From the NCBI GenBank assembly GCA_964441285.1, contig CAYTUK010000005.1, positions 1-64,000 on the forward strand: a stretch of DNA of 64,000 nt, in the 5' to 3' direction. Shown piece by piece: positions 17,511 to 25,286 of the stretch (position 1 is its first letter; each line of letters begins with the position of its first letter). Origin of the DNA: S010-25 sp964441285. GTDB taxonomy: Bacteria; Pseudomonadota; Gammaproteobacteria; SZUA-229. The notes under the pieces were generated by a model. The model did not search any database, had not been told where the DNA came from, and was given only the letters and a program-made list of their open reading frames with translations. The position numbers were made by a program, and so were the translations under genes.

Positions 17511-17561
17511 CTAAAGAACCCTTGATTAATTCAGCTTCAGGGCGTGAAACGCATGTACGTA
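17511..17561 (+). repeat. Second short repeat family, copy 1
   Basis: TCTAAAGAACCCTTGATTAA, then TTCAGCTTCAGGGCGTGAAA and CGCA. The same two blocks recur at 41781-41858 with 27 extra bases between them. It lies in the 145-bp gap after the HAD gene, which shows nothing else. Confidence 0.5.
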
Positions 17562-17616
17562 ATAGCGGACTATAGCGAAACGCAGCAGCAGGGCGTTTTA
17601 ATTGCGGGCTGTCGAT

Positions 17617-18297
17617 TTATGACTTAACCAGAGGTTTCTTAACCAAATTCTCCAGTGGTTTTCTCAAGCGTTCAAAATCCCTGGGGTTCACATATTGCAA
17701 CACTTCCTTCCTGTCAGCACTTACTGCAATATCCAGACCGAGCGCTGGATAAAGATAATGCGTCAGGTTTGCATTTACGCGGATTTTTTCCGCTGGTTGC
17801 CCGAATCGCGCAATAACTACTGCCTCATCCAGACTGGTTGCTGGAATAAAGGTAATACTTTGAACCGTTGACTGCAAAATTGATGACAGATTATCCGAAT
17901 CCAGCAGGTATTTTCGTGCCACACCGCTCGACATGTACTCTACTCTGACGGCAGCTTTTTTCCACTGTATCAATTTGGCCTTATCTGCCCCAGCCTGTAG
18001 CACGATCTTGCCCTTAATCAAACCGGCATGATAATGCCCATAATACATTTCAAGTTTACCGGTCTCATTTCTTTTTGCGACGACAGCAAGCTTGGCATCA
18101 TGCCCCAGTACCGCAATGGCATCTTTCAGGCTACTTTGCCCCGGTTTTATACCAAAAACTTTACTGGTGCCATTACTGTCAATTTCGATTTGCCAGGGCA
18201 GCCCATCTATTTTTGGACTGGTCGATCTATCGTAAAGCGAAAACCGATAAATTACCAACGCTACAATTACTAAAATCAATAATGAGAAAAATTTCAT
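17617..18297 (-). CDS. Membrane-anchored protein of unknown function
   Basis: A 226-aa protein I do not recognise. N-terminal signal anchor (about 2-19, FFSLLILVIVALVIYRF), then a soluble domain. Features: DGLPWQIEIDSNGTSKVFGIKPGQSSL, which resembles a small binding module followed by a segment with GHD, a central YYGHYHAGLIKGKIVL, and a C-terminal FGQPAEKI...LTHYLYPALGLDI pattern. It starts 15 bases after dcd stops, so it is probably co-transcribed with dcd. No catalytic motif is visible. Confidence 0.6.
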   Translation of the reverse strand: MKFFSLLILVIVALVIYRFSLYDRSTSPKIDGLPWQIEIDSNGTSKVFGIKPGQSSLKDAIAVLGHDAKLAVVAKRNETGKLEMYYGHYHAGLIKGKIVLQAGADKAKLIQWKKAAVRVEYMSSGVARKYLLDSDNLSSILQSTVQSITFIPATSLDEAVVIARFGQPAEKIRVNANLTHYLYPALGLDIAVSADRKEVLQYVNPRDFERLRKPLENLVKKPLVKS

Positions 18298-18312
18298 TTA
18301 AATCCACAACTT

Positions 18313-18879
18313 CTAGGTTTTGGGTAAGGTTACACCCTGTTGCCCCTGATATTTCCCACCTCGGTCGGCATAGGAGGTTTCACAAACCTCGTCGGCACCA
18401 AAAAACAACATTTGCGCCACCCCTTCCTTCGCATATATTTTTGCAGGTAAGGGAGTGGTGTTAGAAAATTCCAGGGTTACATGCCCTTCCCACTCTGGTT
18501 CCAGCGGGGTGACATTAACAATAATGCCACAACGCGCATACGTCGATTTACCCAGACATATGGTTAGTACGTTGCGTGGAATACGGAAATATTCCACGGT
18601 CCGCGCAAGGGCAAACGAGTTTGGAGGAATAATACAGACGTCCCCTTTGAAATCGACAAAACTGTGCTCAGAAAAATTTTTTGGATCAACTACAGCAGAG
18701 TTGATGTTAGTGAAAATCTTAAATTCATCTGCACAGCGTACATCATAACCATAACTGGACGTGCCATAGGAGATGATCCTGTCACCATTTTCATTTACGC
18801 GTTTTTGCTCAGCTTCAAACGGTTCAAGCATACCCTCTGCTGCTGCACGCCGAATCCACCTGTCAGATTTAATACTCAA
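18313..18879 (-). CDS. dcd: dCTP deaminase
   Basis: Converts dCTP to dUTP for thymidylate synthesis. At 188 aa it is close to E. coli Dcd (193) and has MSIKSDRWIRRAAAEGM, SYGTSSYGYDVR, the catalytic region CLGKSTYARCGI and VNVTPLEPEWEGHVTLE, and the C-terminal YADRGGKYQGQQGVTLP. In Pseudomonas dcd, mrp and metG are consecutive (recalled); here about 5 kb of other genes separates dcd from mrp. Confidence 0.96.
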   Translation of the reverse strand: MSIKSDRWIRRAAAEGMLEPFEAEQKRVNENGDRIISYGTSSYGYDVRCADEFKIFTNINSAVVDPKNFSEHSFVDFKGDVCIIPPNSFALARTVEYFRIPRNVLTICLGKSTYARCGIIVNVTPLEPEWEGHVTLEFSNTTPLPAKIYAKEGVAQMLFFGADEVCETSYADRGGKYQGQQGVTLPKT

Positions 18880-18970
18880 AAACTCACCTCTATGCCCTTA
18901 CCTTCATATAGAAAACAACGAATTCTAACAGACTAAACATTAATTCGATAACAAGATATTAATATGGACC

Positions 18971-19101
18971 TATTACTGAAATGGATGGAACAGATACTTA
19001 TGGCTCAAGGCCGTCAGCAGCAGGGATGCGGGTGTCGAGCTTACATGGATGGATTAACAGCGTGTCTTAATAATAAGTATCTGTTTCATCCATCCTGTTC
19101 G
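18971..19101 (+). repeat. 131-bp palindromic repeat, full copy (L-core-R)
   Basis: Left end TATTACTGAAATGGATGG, right end the complement of CGAACAGGATGGATG. Outer arms CAGATACTTAT and ATAAGTATCTG pair; the inner arm is partly decayed. The core has CAGCAGGGATGCGGG, TGTCGAGCTTACATGG and ATTAACAGCGTGTC. It lies just upstream of the rhodanese remnant and at one edge of the accessory block. Confidence 0.88.
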
Positions 19102-19169
19102 TCATACTGGGCTGGACTCGGCAGGGCTATACGGGCGTTGAGATTTTGTATTTCTATCGAGTATTTTAG

Positions 19170-19565
19170 CTAACCGCAGCTAAAGCTGATGTACTGGCTG
19201 CCATTAAAGACCCGAACACTCTTTTAGTCGATGCACGTAGCCCGGCAGAATATATTGGCTCGCCTCGGCAAAAACGTTCGGGGCATATTCCGAGGGCTAT
19301 TCTCTTTCCCTGGGAAATCTCCGTGGATAGCACGCACGGTAACAAACAACGCTCCCATGCCCAGTTAAAACAAATTTTAGCCGCCGCTGGTCTGGCAAAT
19401 AAAAATAAACGCTACATTCTGTATTGTCATACAGGTCATCGAGCCGCTCGATTATTCACCATGTTTAAATCCCTGGGGTATCCTCATGTTAAACTTTACG
19501 ATGGTTCCATGCAGGAATGGGAAAGGTACAGCACCCTCCCCGTCAAACTCGGTCCCAATCCCTAA
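19170..19565 (+). pseudogene. Remnant of a two-domain rhodanese (SseA-like sulfurtransferase)
   Basis: The frame gives a complete C-terminal rhodanese domain of about 131 residues: LLVDARSPAEYIG, GHIPRAILFPWE, the active-site loop YCHTGHRAARLF (catalytic Cys) and LYDGSMQEWE. An in-frame TAG stands immediately before it (19167-19169), and no ATG, GTG or TTG exists until a GTG at 19323, which would leave only the last 80 residues. The N-terminal domain is missing; the palindromic repeat ends 68 bases upstream. I infer truncation, perhaps by repeat insertion. Translation from a non-standard start cannot be excluded. Confidence 0.7.
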
Positions 19566-19659
19566 AATACCGCGAAACTTTCACCAACCTCACATTAAAC
19601 ACAAAATCACCCACGCATCACTGCCTATGTATACTCTGTTCAATGTATGTTCTATTCAG

Positions 19660-20097
19660 TTACACAGTTATTTTCATATAATAGCGATAATCATCTTCCC
19701 TGTATGTACGAAATCCCGCACGCTCATATAACCGTTTGACCGGATTCGTTTTTAATAGTATCAACTCCAGCAATAGTTGCTTTTCTTTTGCCTTATGAAT
19801 TACCTGCTTAACCAGCGACCCACCAATGCCTTTACCCTGGAAACATTCAACAATGTGAATGTCTTCAAGTATCACTCGATCACTTAAATAAGCGACGGTC
19901 ATACGACCAATATCCTCGCCTTTATATTGAATAATTGATGTTTTTAGCCGGTCGAATTGATTGAGAAAATAGTAATGTTCTCTGTCTTCCACTTTGTCCC
20001 ATGTTAACTCAACATATTTTCTCATCGTATCCCGAGTCAGATTATTCACAAAATCTTTGTCGGCTTTGGTCGAAGCTCTCAATCTAATGCCATACAT
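19660..20097 (-). CDS. GNAT-family N-acetyltransferase
   Basis: A 145-aa single-domain acetyltransferase. The acetyl-CoA-binding motif A is present as ECFQGKGIGGSLVKQVI, and the C-terminal VKRLYERAGFRTY is the typical last strand-helix element. The substrate is unknown; it may be a small molecule, a protein N-terminus or an antibiotic-like amine. Accessory block between dcd and mrp; no obvious operon partner, as 70 bp separate it from the kinase stop on the same strand. Confidence 0.82.
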   Translation of the reverse strand: MYGIRLRASTKADKDFVNNLTRDTMRKYVELTWDKVEDREHYYFLNQFDRLKTSIIQYKGEDIGRMTVAYLSDRVILEDIHIVECFQGKGIGGSLVKQVIHKAKEKQLLLELILLKTNPVKRLYERAGFRTYREDDYRYYMKITV

Positions 20098-20162
20098 AAC
20101 TTTAAGCAGTATTTAAGCCAGAATATTGGTTATTAACCATATCTTGAATCCAGGGAAGCCCC

Positions 20163-20187
20163 TTATATTAAGGAAGCGCTGAATTTA
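20163..20187 (-). repeat. Second short repeat family, possible copy at the kinase stop codon
   Basis: Plus-strand TTAAGGAAGCGCTGAATTTA resembles TTAAGGAAGCTCTGATTAAT at 46530. Here it forms the last codons and stop of the kinase gene (NSALP-stop). It could be chance. Confidence 0.3.
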
Positions 20188-22786
20188 GTAAATGGCGTAT
20201 CCGAACCAGCAGGGCCTGTGATGAGCAAGGCTTGTAGATTATATTTTTATATAAGGCATCATCAACAAAATCATGGTGACGATCATCGGCGAAACCACTA
20301 ACCAGCTGAATCTTAATCTGCGGATATAACTGCTGAACTTTTTTCGCCAGCTGATAACCATCCATATTCGGCATAATGATGTCAGATATAAGGAGATCAA
20401 CCTTTTCTTCTGCAAGAATCTGTAGTGCCTGTACACCATCAGAGGCGGTAAAAACTTGATAACCATGTTCCGTTAATAATTCATCTGTTAATAAAGTGAG
20501 GCCGGCCTCATCATCAACGATTAGCACAGTTTCCATTCCATACAGGTTAATATTCGCTACCTTAGCTACCGCCTCTGCTACACTCGCTGTTTGCCGACGA
20601 CGCGGAAAGTAGAGGGCAAATCGTGTTCCCTGACCTGGTTCCGAGTAGACCTGTATCTGCCCCTTGCTGCGCTGAATAAATCCGTAAACCTGGCTTAAAC
20701 CCAAACCTGAACCATGTTGACCTTTAGTCGTATAAAAAGGCTCAAAAATTTGTTCCTGGGTTTTTTTATCCATACCACAACCGGTATCAGTGATGGTAAG
20801 CAAAACATAGTCACCGGGTTGCAAGTTGCTTTGTTGCATCTCCGCAGCGCTAAGCTGGCGATTACAGGTACGAATGGTTAATTGCCCGCATACTTTCATG
20901 GCATGCATTGCATTAATACACAGATTGAGAATAGCATCTTCCAGATCACTGACATCAATCGCCACAGACCATAACATCGCTTCGAGATCAAAAATTAGCT
21001 TAATCCGCGCAGTGAGCGTTTTTTCAAGCATCTGCCTCTGTTCTAATAGCGGCGTATTGATATTTATAATAGAAATATTGCCCGTTTTCTGGCGAGTAAA
21101 AGTTAGCAGCTTCCGTGTTAACTTGCCTCCCCGTTCCGCTGTATGATAGATCTGGTGTGCATAGCGCGCCAGCCTGGGTTGTTGTTCACCCAAACTTTTT
21201 TCCAGCAGCTCAGCATAACCCAGAATAATGCCCAGCATATTATTATAGTCATGGGCAATTCCGCTAGTCAGTTGTCCCAACGCATCCATTTTCTGGCTAC
21301 GATACAATAACTCTTCCTGCTTTTTACGCTCGGTAATATCCGTTGAGATACAGCACATCGCATAGGTATTATCGTCATCATCCAGCAATGGGAATTTCAC
21401 GGCGAGGAACCGGCGGGAACCATTCTTGAGTGGCACCAGCTCCTCCACCTCCAGCGTCTGACCACTGTGTAATATCGGCTTATCAAACCCGGTATACTTT
21501 TCCGCAAAATCAGCTGGAAAAATATCAAAATCCGTTTTTCCAATCACTTCATCGCTGCGAGGCTCGAACAACTGTTTAAATTTCTGGTTAACAAAAATAT
21601 AATGTCCTTGTGCATCTTTGGCATAAATAACAGCGGGTGAGTGATCCATAATAGCCTGTAAATTCTTTCTGCTACGAACACTGGCTTCGCGTAGCTGGTA
21701 CTGCCTGGTAACATCATTAAAGACCAGCACCATGCCAAGAATAGTCCCGTTACGATCACGTATTGGTGAAGCCGAGTCAGCAATCTGGTACTCGGTTTTA
21801 TCTTTGGCTATCAGGGTGGTATGGTTACTGAGGTAAATAATCTCTCCCGTGGCTAAAACTTTGTCAACGGGGTTGTCTATTGGCAGACGCGTGGACGCAT
21901 CAATAATACTAAAGAAAGATTTCAACGGCTGGCCACGGGTTTCATCTGAATGCCATCCCGTCAGCTGCTCGGCAACACCGTTCATATAGAGTAAACATCC
22001 ATTTTCATCTGTAACAATAACAGCATCCGCAATTGAGTCGAGCGTCACCTGATGAAACTCTTTCTCCTTAAACAGATGGTCGTAGCTGAGAGCAAGGCGC
22101 TGCATCAGATGTTTAAAATTACGCGCCAACAATCCAATTTCATCAGTACGCCCGAGCAAAGTATTGGGGAGATCGGGTAAATAGTCGGTGGTTTGCCGCA
22201 TAATACGCGACAAGGCTTCAACTGGCGACAACGCATACCGTAGAATTAACGTAGTAACAAGAGATAGCAGCACCAGGGTGACTAACAGCAACGCAATTAA
22301 GCGTAGCCCAATCTGATTAGAATAGAGCTGCTTAGAGTCAAGGTAATATCCAAGATGCGCATTAGCCATATGTTCTCCCCCAAGATAGACGGGGTAAACA
22401 ACTTCACGAACTATTTTGCCGTGGTATTTGATATTTCGCACCAGTGATTTTTTCAAACGCCCCAGTGCAGTCGCTTTTGTTGCGACCAGACCAGCATCCG
22501 TGTCCGCAATAATCAACCCGTTTGCTCGGCTCAGATAAGCATAGGCGAATTCGTCACCCAGGACAGAGGCTTTTAATAGACGTTCCATCAACTCATAGTC
22601 CTTTACCGCCAGCGCGTCTTTACTGTTTTCAACAAGATTCTCAGTGAGATCACGCGCCTGCCGTAACCTGAATGCGGCAGCGGTATTTTTTGCATCATTA
22701 AGTAATAAAAATGCCATAAAACCAGCACTTATTACAAAAAGCAGTAATAGGCTGAATAGTATGCGGTAAAAAATACCCGATTTCAT
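20168..22786 (-). CDS. Membrane hybrid histidine kinase with two PAS domains and C-terminal receiver
   Basis: An 872-aa sensor kinase. Order: TM1 (7-29), periplasmic sensor of about 130 residues, TM2 (160-184), HAMP (about 182-235), PAS1 (245-360), PAS2 (373-488), HisKA with His512 in SGIAHDYNN, HATPase (about 600-730, with GSGLGLSQVYGF), and a receiver domain (752-868) with phosphoacceptor Asp802 in LLISDIIMPNMDG. The SGIAHDYNN box is of the type that usually lacks a separate DNA-binding partner next door. It starts 15 bases after the PhnD-like gene, so the two are almost certainly one operon; the binding protein is a likely periplasmic ligand receptor for this kinase. Confidence 0.93.
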   Translation of the reverse strand: MKSGIFYRILFSLLLLFVISAGFMAFLLLNDAKNTAAAFRLRQARDLTENLVENSKDALAVKDYELMERLLKASVLGDEFAYAYLSRANGLIIADTDAGLVATKATALGRLKKSLVRNIKYHGKIVREVVYPVYLGGEHMANAHLGYYLDSKQLYSNQIGLRLIALLLVTLVLLSLVTTLILRYALSPVEALSRIMRQTTDYLPDLPNTLLGRTDEIGLLARNFKHLMQRLALSYDHLFKEKEFHQVTLDSIADAVIVTDENGCLLYMNGVAEQLTGWHSDETRGQPLKSFFSIIDASTRLPIDNPVDKVLATGEIIYLSNHTTLIAKDKTEYQIADSASPIRDRNGTILGMVLVFNDVTRQYQLREASVRSRKNLQAIMDHSPAVIYAKDAQGHYIFVNQKFKQLFEPRSDEVIGKTDFDIFPADFAEKYTGFDKPILHSGQTLEVEELVPLKNGSRRFLAVKFPLLDDDDNTYAMCCISTDITERKKQEELLYRSQKMDALGQLTSGIAHDYNNMLGIILGYAELLEKSLGEQQPRLARYAHQIYHTAERGGKLTRKLLTFTRQKTGNISIININTPLLEQRQMLEKTLTARIKLIFDLEAMLWSVAIDVSDLEDAILNLCINAMHAMKVCGQLTIRTCNRQLSAAEMQQSNLQPGDYVLLTITDTGCGMDKKTQEQIFEPFYTTKGQHGSGLGLSQVYGFIQRSKGQIQVYSEPGQGTRFALYFPRRRQTASVAEAVAKVANINLYGMETVLIVDDEAGLTLLTDELLTEHGYQVFTASDGVQALQILAEEKVDLLISDIIMPNMDGYQLAKKVQQLYPQIKIQLVSGFADDRHHDFVDDALYKNIIYKPCSSQALLVRIRHLLNSALP

Positions 22787-22801
22787 GACAGTAATAGTCG
22801 T

Positions 22802-23698
22802 TTATAGATGTCCAGCAGTGATTAATTTTTTAATCATTTTATCCATACTTTCACTATTATAGTTAACAAATGATTTGATTTTCATACTTCTCATTCCGTT
22901 GAGTATTTTTTTGCCCTTTATGGTTTTATTCATTGCGAGTAGCTGCTGGTGAAACTGGCTAATCAACGCAGGAGAGAAATGGGTGCGGGCGGCAATAATG
23001 TTTTCGGGGTATTTATTACTGGTAGCAATGATTCTTAAATCCCCAGTTTTAATTTTTTGACTCATGAGCTTAAAGTTAACCCCACACATTGTGGCCGCAG
23101 CATAATCGCCAAGCAGCACACCATGAATAGAATTTGATAGATTCCTGGTAAATACCTGTTTGAAATCCTGGTTATCTTTAAGACCTGACGCATATAAATA
23201 GGCTCGCGGTGCCATATAACCACCGGCACCTAATGGACTAACAAAAGCAATTAACTTACCTTTCAAATCATCAATAGAGTGTATACCGCTATTTTTGCGT
23301 ACAAATATTTCACTCTGACTGGTTGTTTTACCCTCGATATTTTCAATCTGTGCAACCGCAACGGCTTTGCCTGCATGGAACAAGAGATAATATATGTATG
23401 AATTAATATAAAAAAAGTCAACTTTCCCGCTTTCAATGTCCTGTTTCATTCTACCGAAACCTCGGGGGAGAACCAGCTCAACTGGCCGTCCGAGCTGTGC
23501 ACTCATATAATTAACAAAAGGTTGCCATTTGGCATATATGCGTGAAGGCTGGGCGATTGAAAGCACCCCAAAATGAATGCTCGTTGGCTTGGCTGCCTCG
23601 CCCTGTTGAAAGCTCAGCGATAAAAAAAGCAGCAGGAAAAACTGGAGGAGTCGTCGTGGCGTTAAGATCACAACCTGACCATTGACGGATTTCATCAT
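22802..23698 (-). CDS. PhnD-like periplasmic phosphate/phosphonate-type binding protein
   Basis: A 298-aa exported solute-binding protein. Signal peptide (about 1-36, LLQFFLLLFLSLSF, cleavage near GEAA-K), then the PhnD/type 2 periplasmic fold: HFGVLSIAQPSRIYAKWQPF, KVDFFYINSYIYYLLF, LKGKLIAFVSPLGAGGYMAP, VLLGDYAAATMCG. No ABC permease or ATPase gene is near. The gene is followed after 15 bases by the hybrid kinase, suggesting that it feeds ligand information to the kinase rather than to a transporter. GGGGGAA serves as ribosome binding site; ATG at 23698 or the next ATG at 23695 are both possible. Confidence 0.85.
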   Translation of the reverse strand: MMKSVNGQVVILTPRRLLQFFLLLFLSLSFQQGEAAKPTSIHFGVLSIAQPSRIYAKWQPFVNYMSAQLGRPVELVLPRGFGRMKQDIESGKVDFFYINSYIYYLLFHAGKAVAVAQIENIEGKTTSQSEIFVRKNSGIHSIDDLKGKLIAFVSPLGAGGYMAPRAYLYASGLKDNQDFKQVFTRNLSNSIHGVLLGDYAAATMCGVNFKLMSQKIKTGDLRIIATSNKYPENIIAARTHFSPALISQFHQQLLAMNKTIKGKKILNGMRSMKIKSFVNYNSESMDKMIKKLITAGHL

Positions 23699-23902
23699 AG
23701 ATTCCCCCAGCTTTTACTTATTAAGGATATATATTCTGGGAAAATAACATAATAAGCAGAAAAATAGCAACTGCAATGGTCTAATGCCACCCGACTCTTT
23801 AATAAGAGATAATAATTATCAACGATTAAGGTGTCATAATGAGTCAAAAACGAACATACAAAACAATATCACTGTTCCTTTAATGATCAGTGATATGAAT
23901 CG

Positions 23903-23981
23903 GGGTTTATTGCTGTGGCCGACTGCCGCATGGAAACGGCAGTCGAGCGTACGGGGATGTATTTACAGCGGGTTACAGCAA
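23903..23981 (+). repeat. Palindromic repeat of a related but distinct subfamily
   Basis: TTGCTGTGGCC and GGTTACAGCAA form the arms; inside, GACTGCCGCATGGAAACGGC with AGTC makes an 8-bp hairpin, followed by GAGCGTACGGGGATGTATTT and ACAGCGGG. It shares the GAG-n-GGATGTATTTACAGCG part with the 131-bp family but not the ends. It runs up to the mrp stop codon and fills most of the 280-bp gap between mrp and the PhnD-like gene. Confidence 0.8.
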
Positions 23982-25070
23982 TCAATTGTTTTGAATAATA
24001 ATATTCGGAAATTTAGCTGAATAGTCTTTTGCCTTAAGTGATAATCTGGCTGCTGTGCGACGAGCAATATCACGATAAATCTGACTGGTTTTGCTATCAG
24101 GGTCATCCGCTACGCTGGGATGGCCTTCATCCACATTGACTCGAATATTAATGTCCAGGGGCAGAGCACCAAGAAAATCCACATTGTACTGCTCGCTCAT
24201 GCGGTTGCCACCACCGGCACCAAAAATATGCTCAGCATGGCCACATTCAGAACAGATATGAATACTCATATTCTCAACAATACCCAGCACTGGAACTTCC
24301 ACCTTCTCAAACATTTTCAGACCTTTACGTGCATCAAGCAACGCAATGTCCTGCGGTGTAGTAACAATAATTGCGCCACTAACCGGTACTTTTTGCGCCA
24401 GCGTTAACTGGATATCGCCAGTACCTGGCGGCAGGTCAACAATTAAATAATCCAGTGATTTCCAGCGCGTATCACGCAGTAATTGCTCCAATGCCTGCGT
24501 TACCATTGGGCCACGCCAGATCATTGGTGTTTCTTCATCAATCATAAAACCAATTGACATTGCCTGTAATCCATGTCCTCCCATTGGCTCCAGTGACTTA
24601 CCATCACTGGACTCTGGTTTTCCCTTGATACCTAACATGCGCGGAATACTGGGGCCGTAAATATCAGCATCAAGAATACCCACGCGGGCACCTTCCTGCT
24701 GCAATGCCAAAGCGAGATTGACTGCGGTAGTTGACTTACCCACACCACCTTTGCCGGAAGCCACAGCAATCACATTCTTGATGCCTTCCAGTGGGTTCAT
24801 ACCACCCTGGACAGAGTGACTGCCAATTTCCCAGCTTGCATCCACCTGTGCAGTGGCGATACCATCAACAGCTTCAATTTTTTCTTTCAACTCAGCACTT
24901 AAGCCATCAACAAAACCAAACGCTGGATAACCCAGTACAACTTTTACTTTGACTGCATTACCTTCAATAGTAATATCTTTAACCGCACCCGCTGTAACTA
25001 GATCTTTCTCCAGATTCGGATCAATATACTGTTTCAGGGCTTGTTCTACCTGTTCTTTTGTTACGCTCAT
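23982..25070 (-). CDS. mrp: Mrp/ApbC-type Fe-S cluster carrier ATPase
   Basis: P-loop NTPase that carries [4Fe-4S] clusters to apoproteins. The 362-aa protein has an N-terminal MIP18-like domain (about 1-90), the deviant Walker A GKGGVGKSTTAVN, the DADIYGPS and PPGTGD motifs, and a CxxC (CSECG) that binds the cluster between monomers. I place the start at 25070, eight bases after a GGAG; an ATG 14 codons upstream has no such site. The stop codon lies at the edge of the palindrome at 23903. Confidence 0.94.
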   Translation of the reverse strand: MSVTKEQVEQALKQYIDPNLEKDLVTAGAVKDITIEGNAVKVKVVLGYPAFGFVDGLSAELKEKIEAVDGIATAQVDASWEIGSHSVQGGMNPLEGIKNVIAVASGKGGVGKSTTAVNLALALQQEGARVGILDADIYGPSIPRMLGIKGKPESSDGKSLEPMGGHGLQAMSIGFMIDEETPMIWRGPMVTQALEQLLRDTRWKSLDYLIVDLPPGTGDIQLTLAQKVPVSGAIIVTTPQDIALLDARKGLKMFEKVEVPVLGIVENMSIHICSECGHAEHIFGAGGGNRMSEQYNVDFLGALPLDINIRVNVDEGHPSVADDPDSKTSQIYRDIARRTAARLSLKAKDYSAKFPNIIIQNN

Positions 25071-25286
25071 GGCGGAAACTCCACAACTAAATAATATAAA
25101 CTGGATGTGCATTCTACAGTAATAACCAGCCGATTTAACCTTAGTTTTGCCGTGAAGGTCTAGCCATTTGTAGATAGGACATGACGAAACCGCCGGTAAA
25201 ATACGACCTTGCTCATCATAAACCCATGCAAATCAGCTGGTTTGGTGCTAAATTATGCGCCCCTGACAGCTCAGCACTTCACATCC

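Noticed and set aside
18964..19173. 69-aa open frame spanning the palindrome
   Set aside because: Its codons are the repeat itself (arms and core) followed by the rhodanese remnant's upstream region; not a gene.
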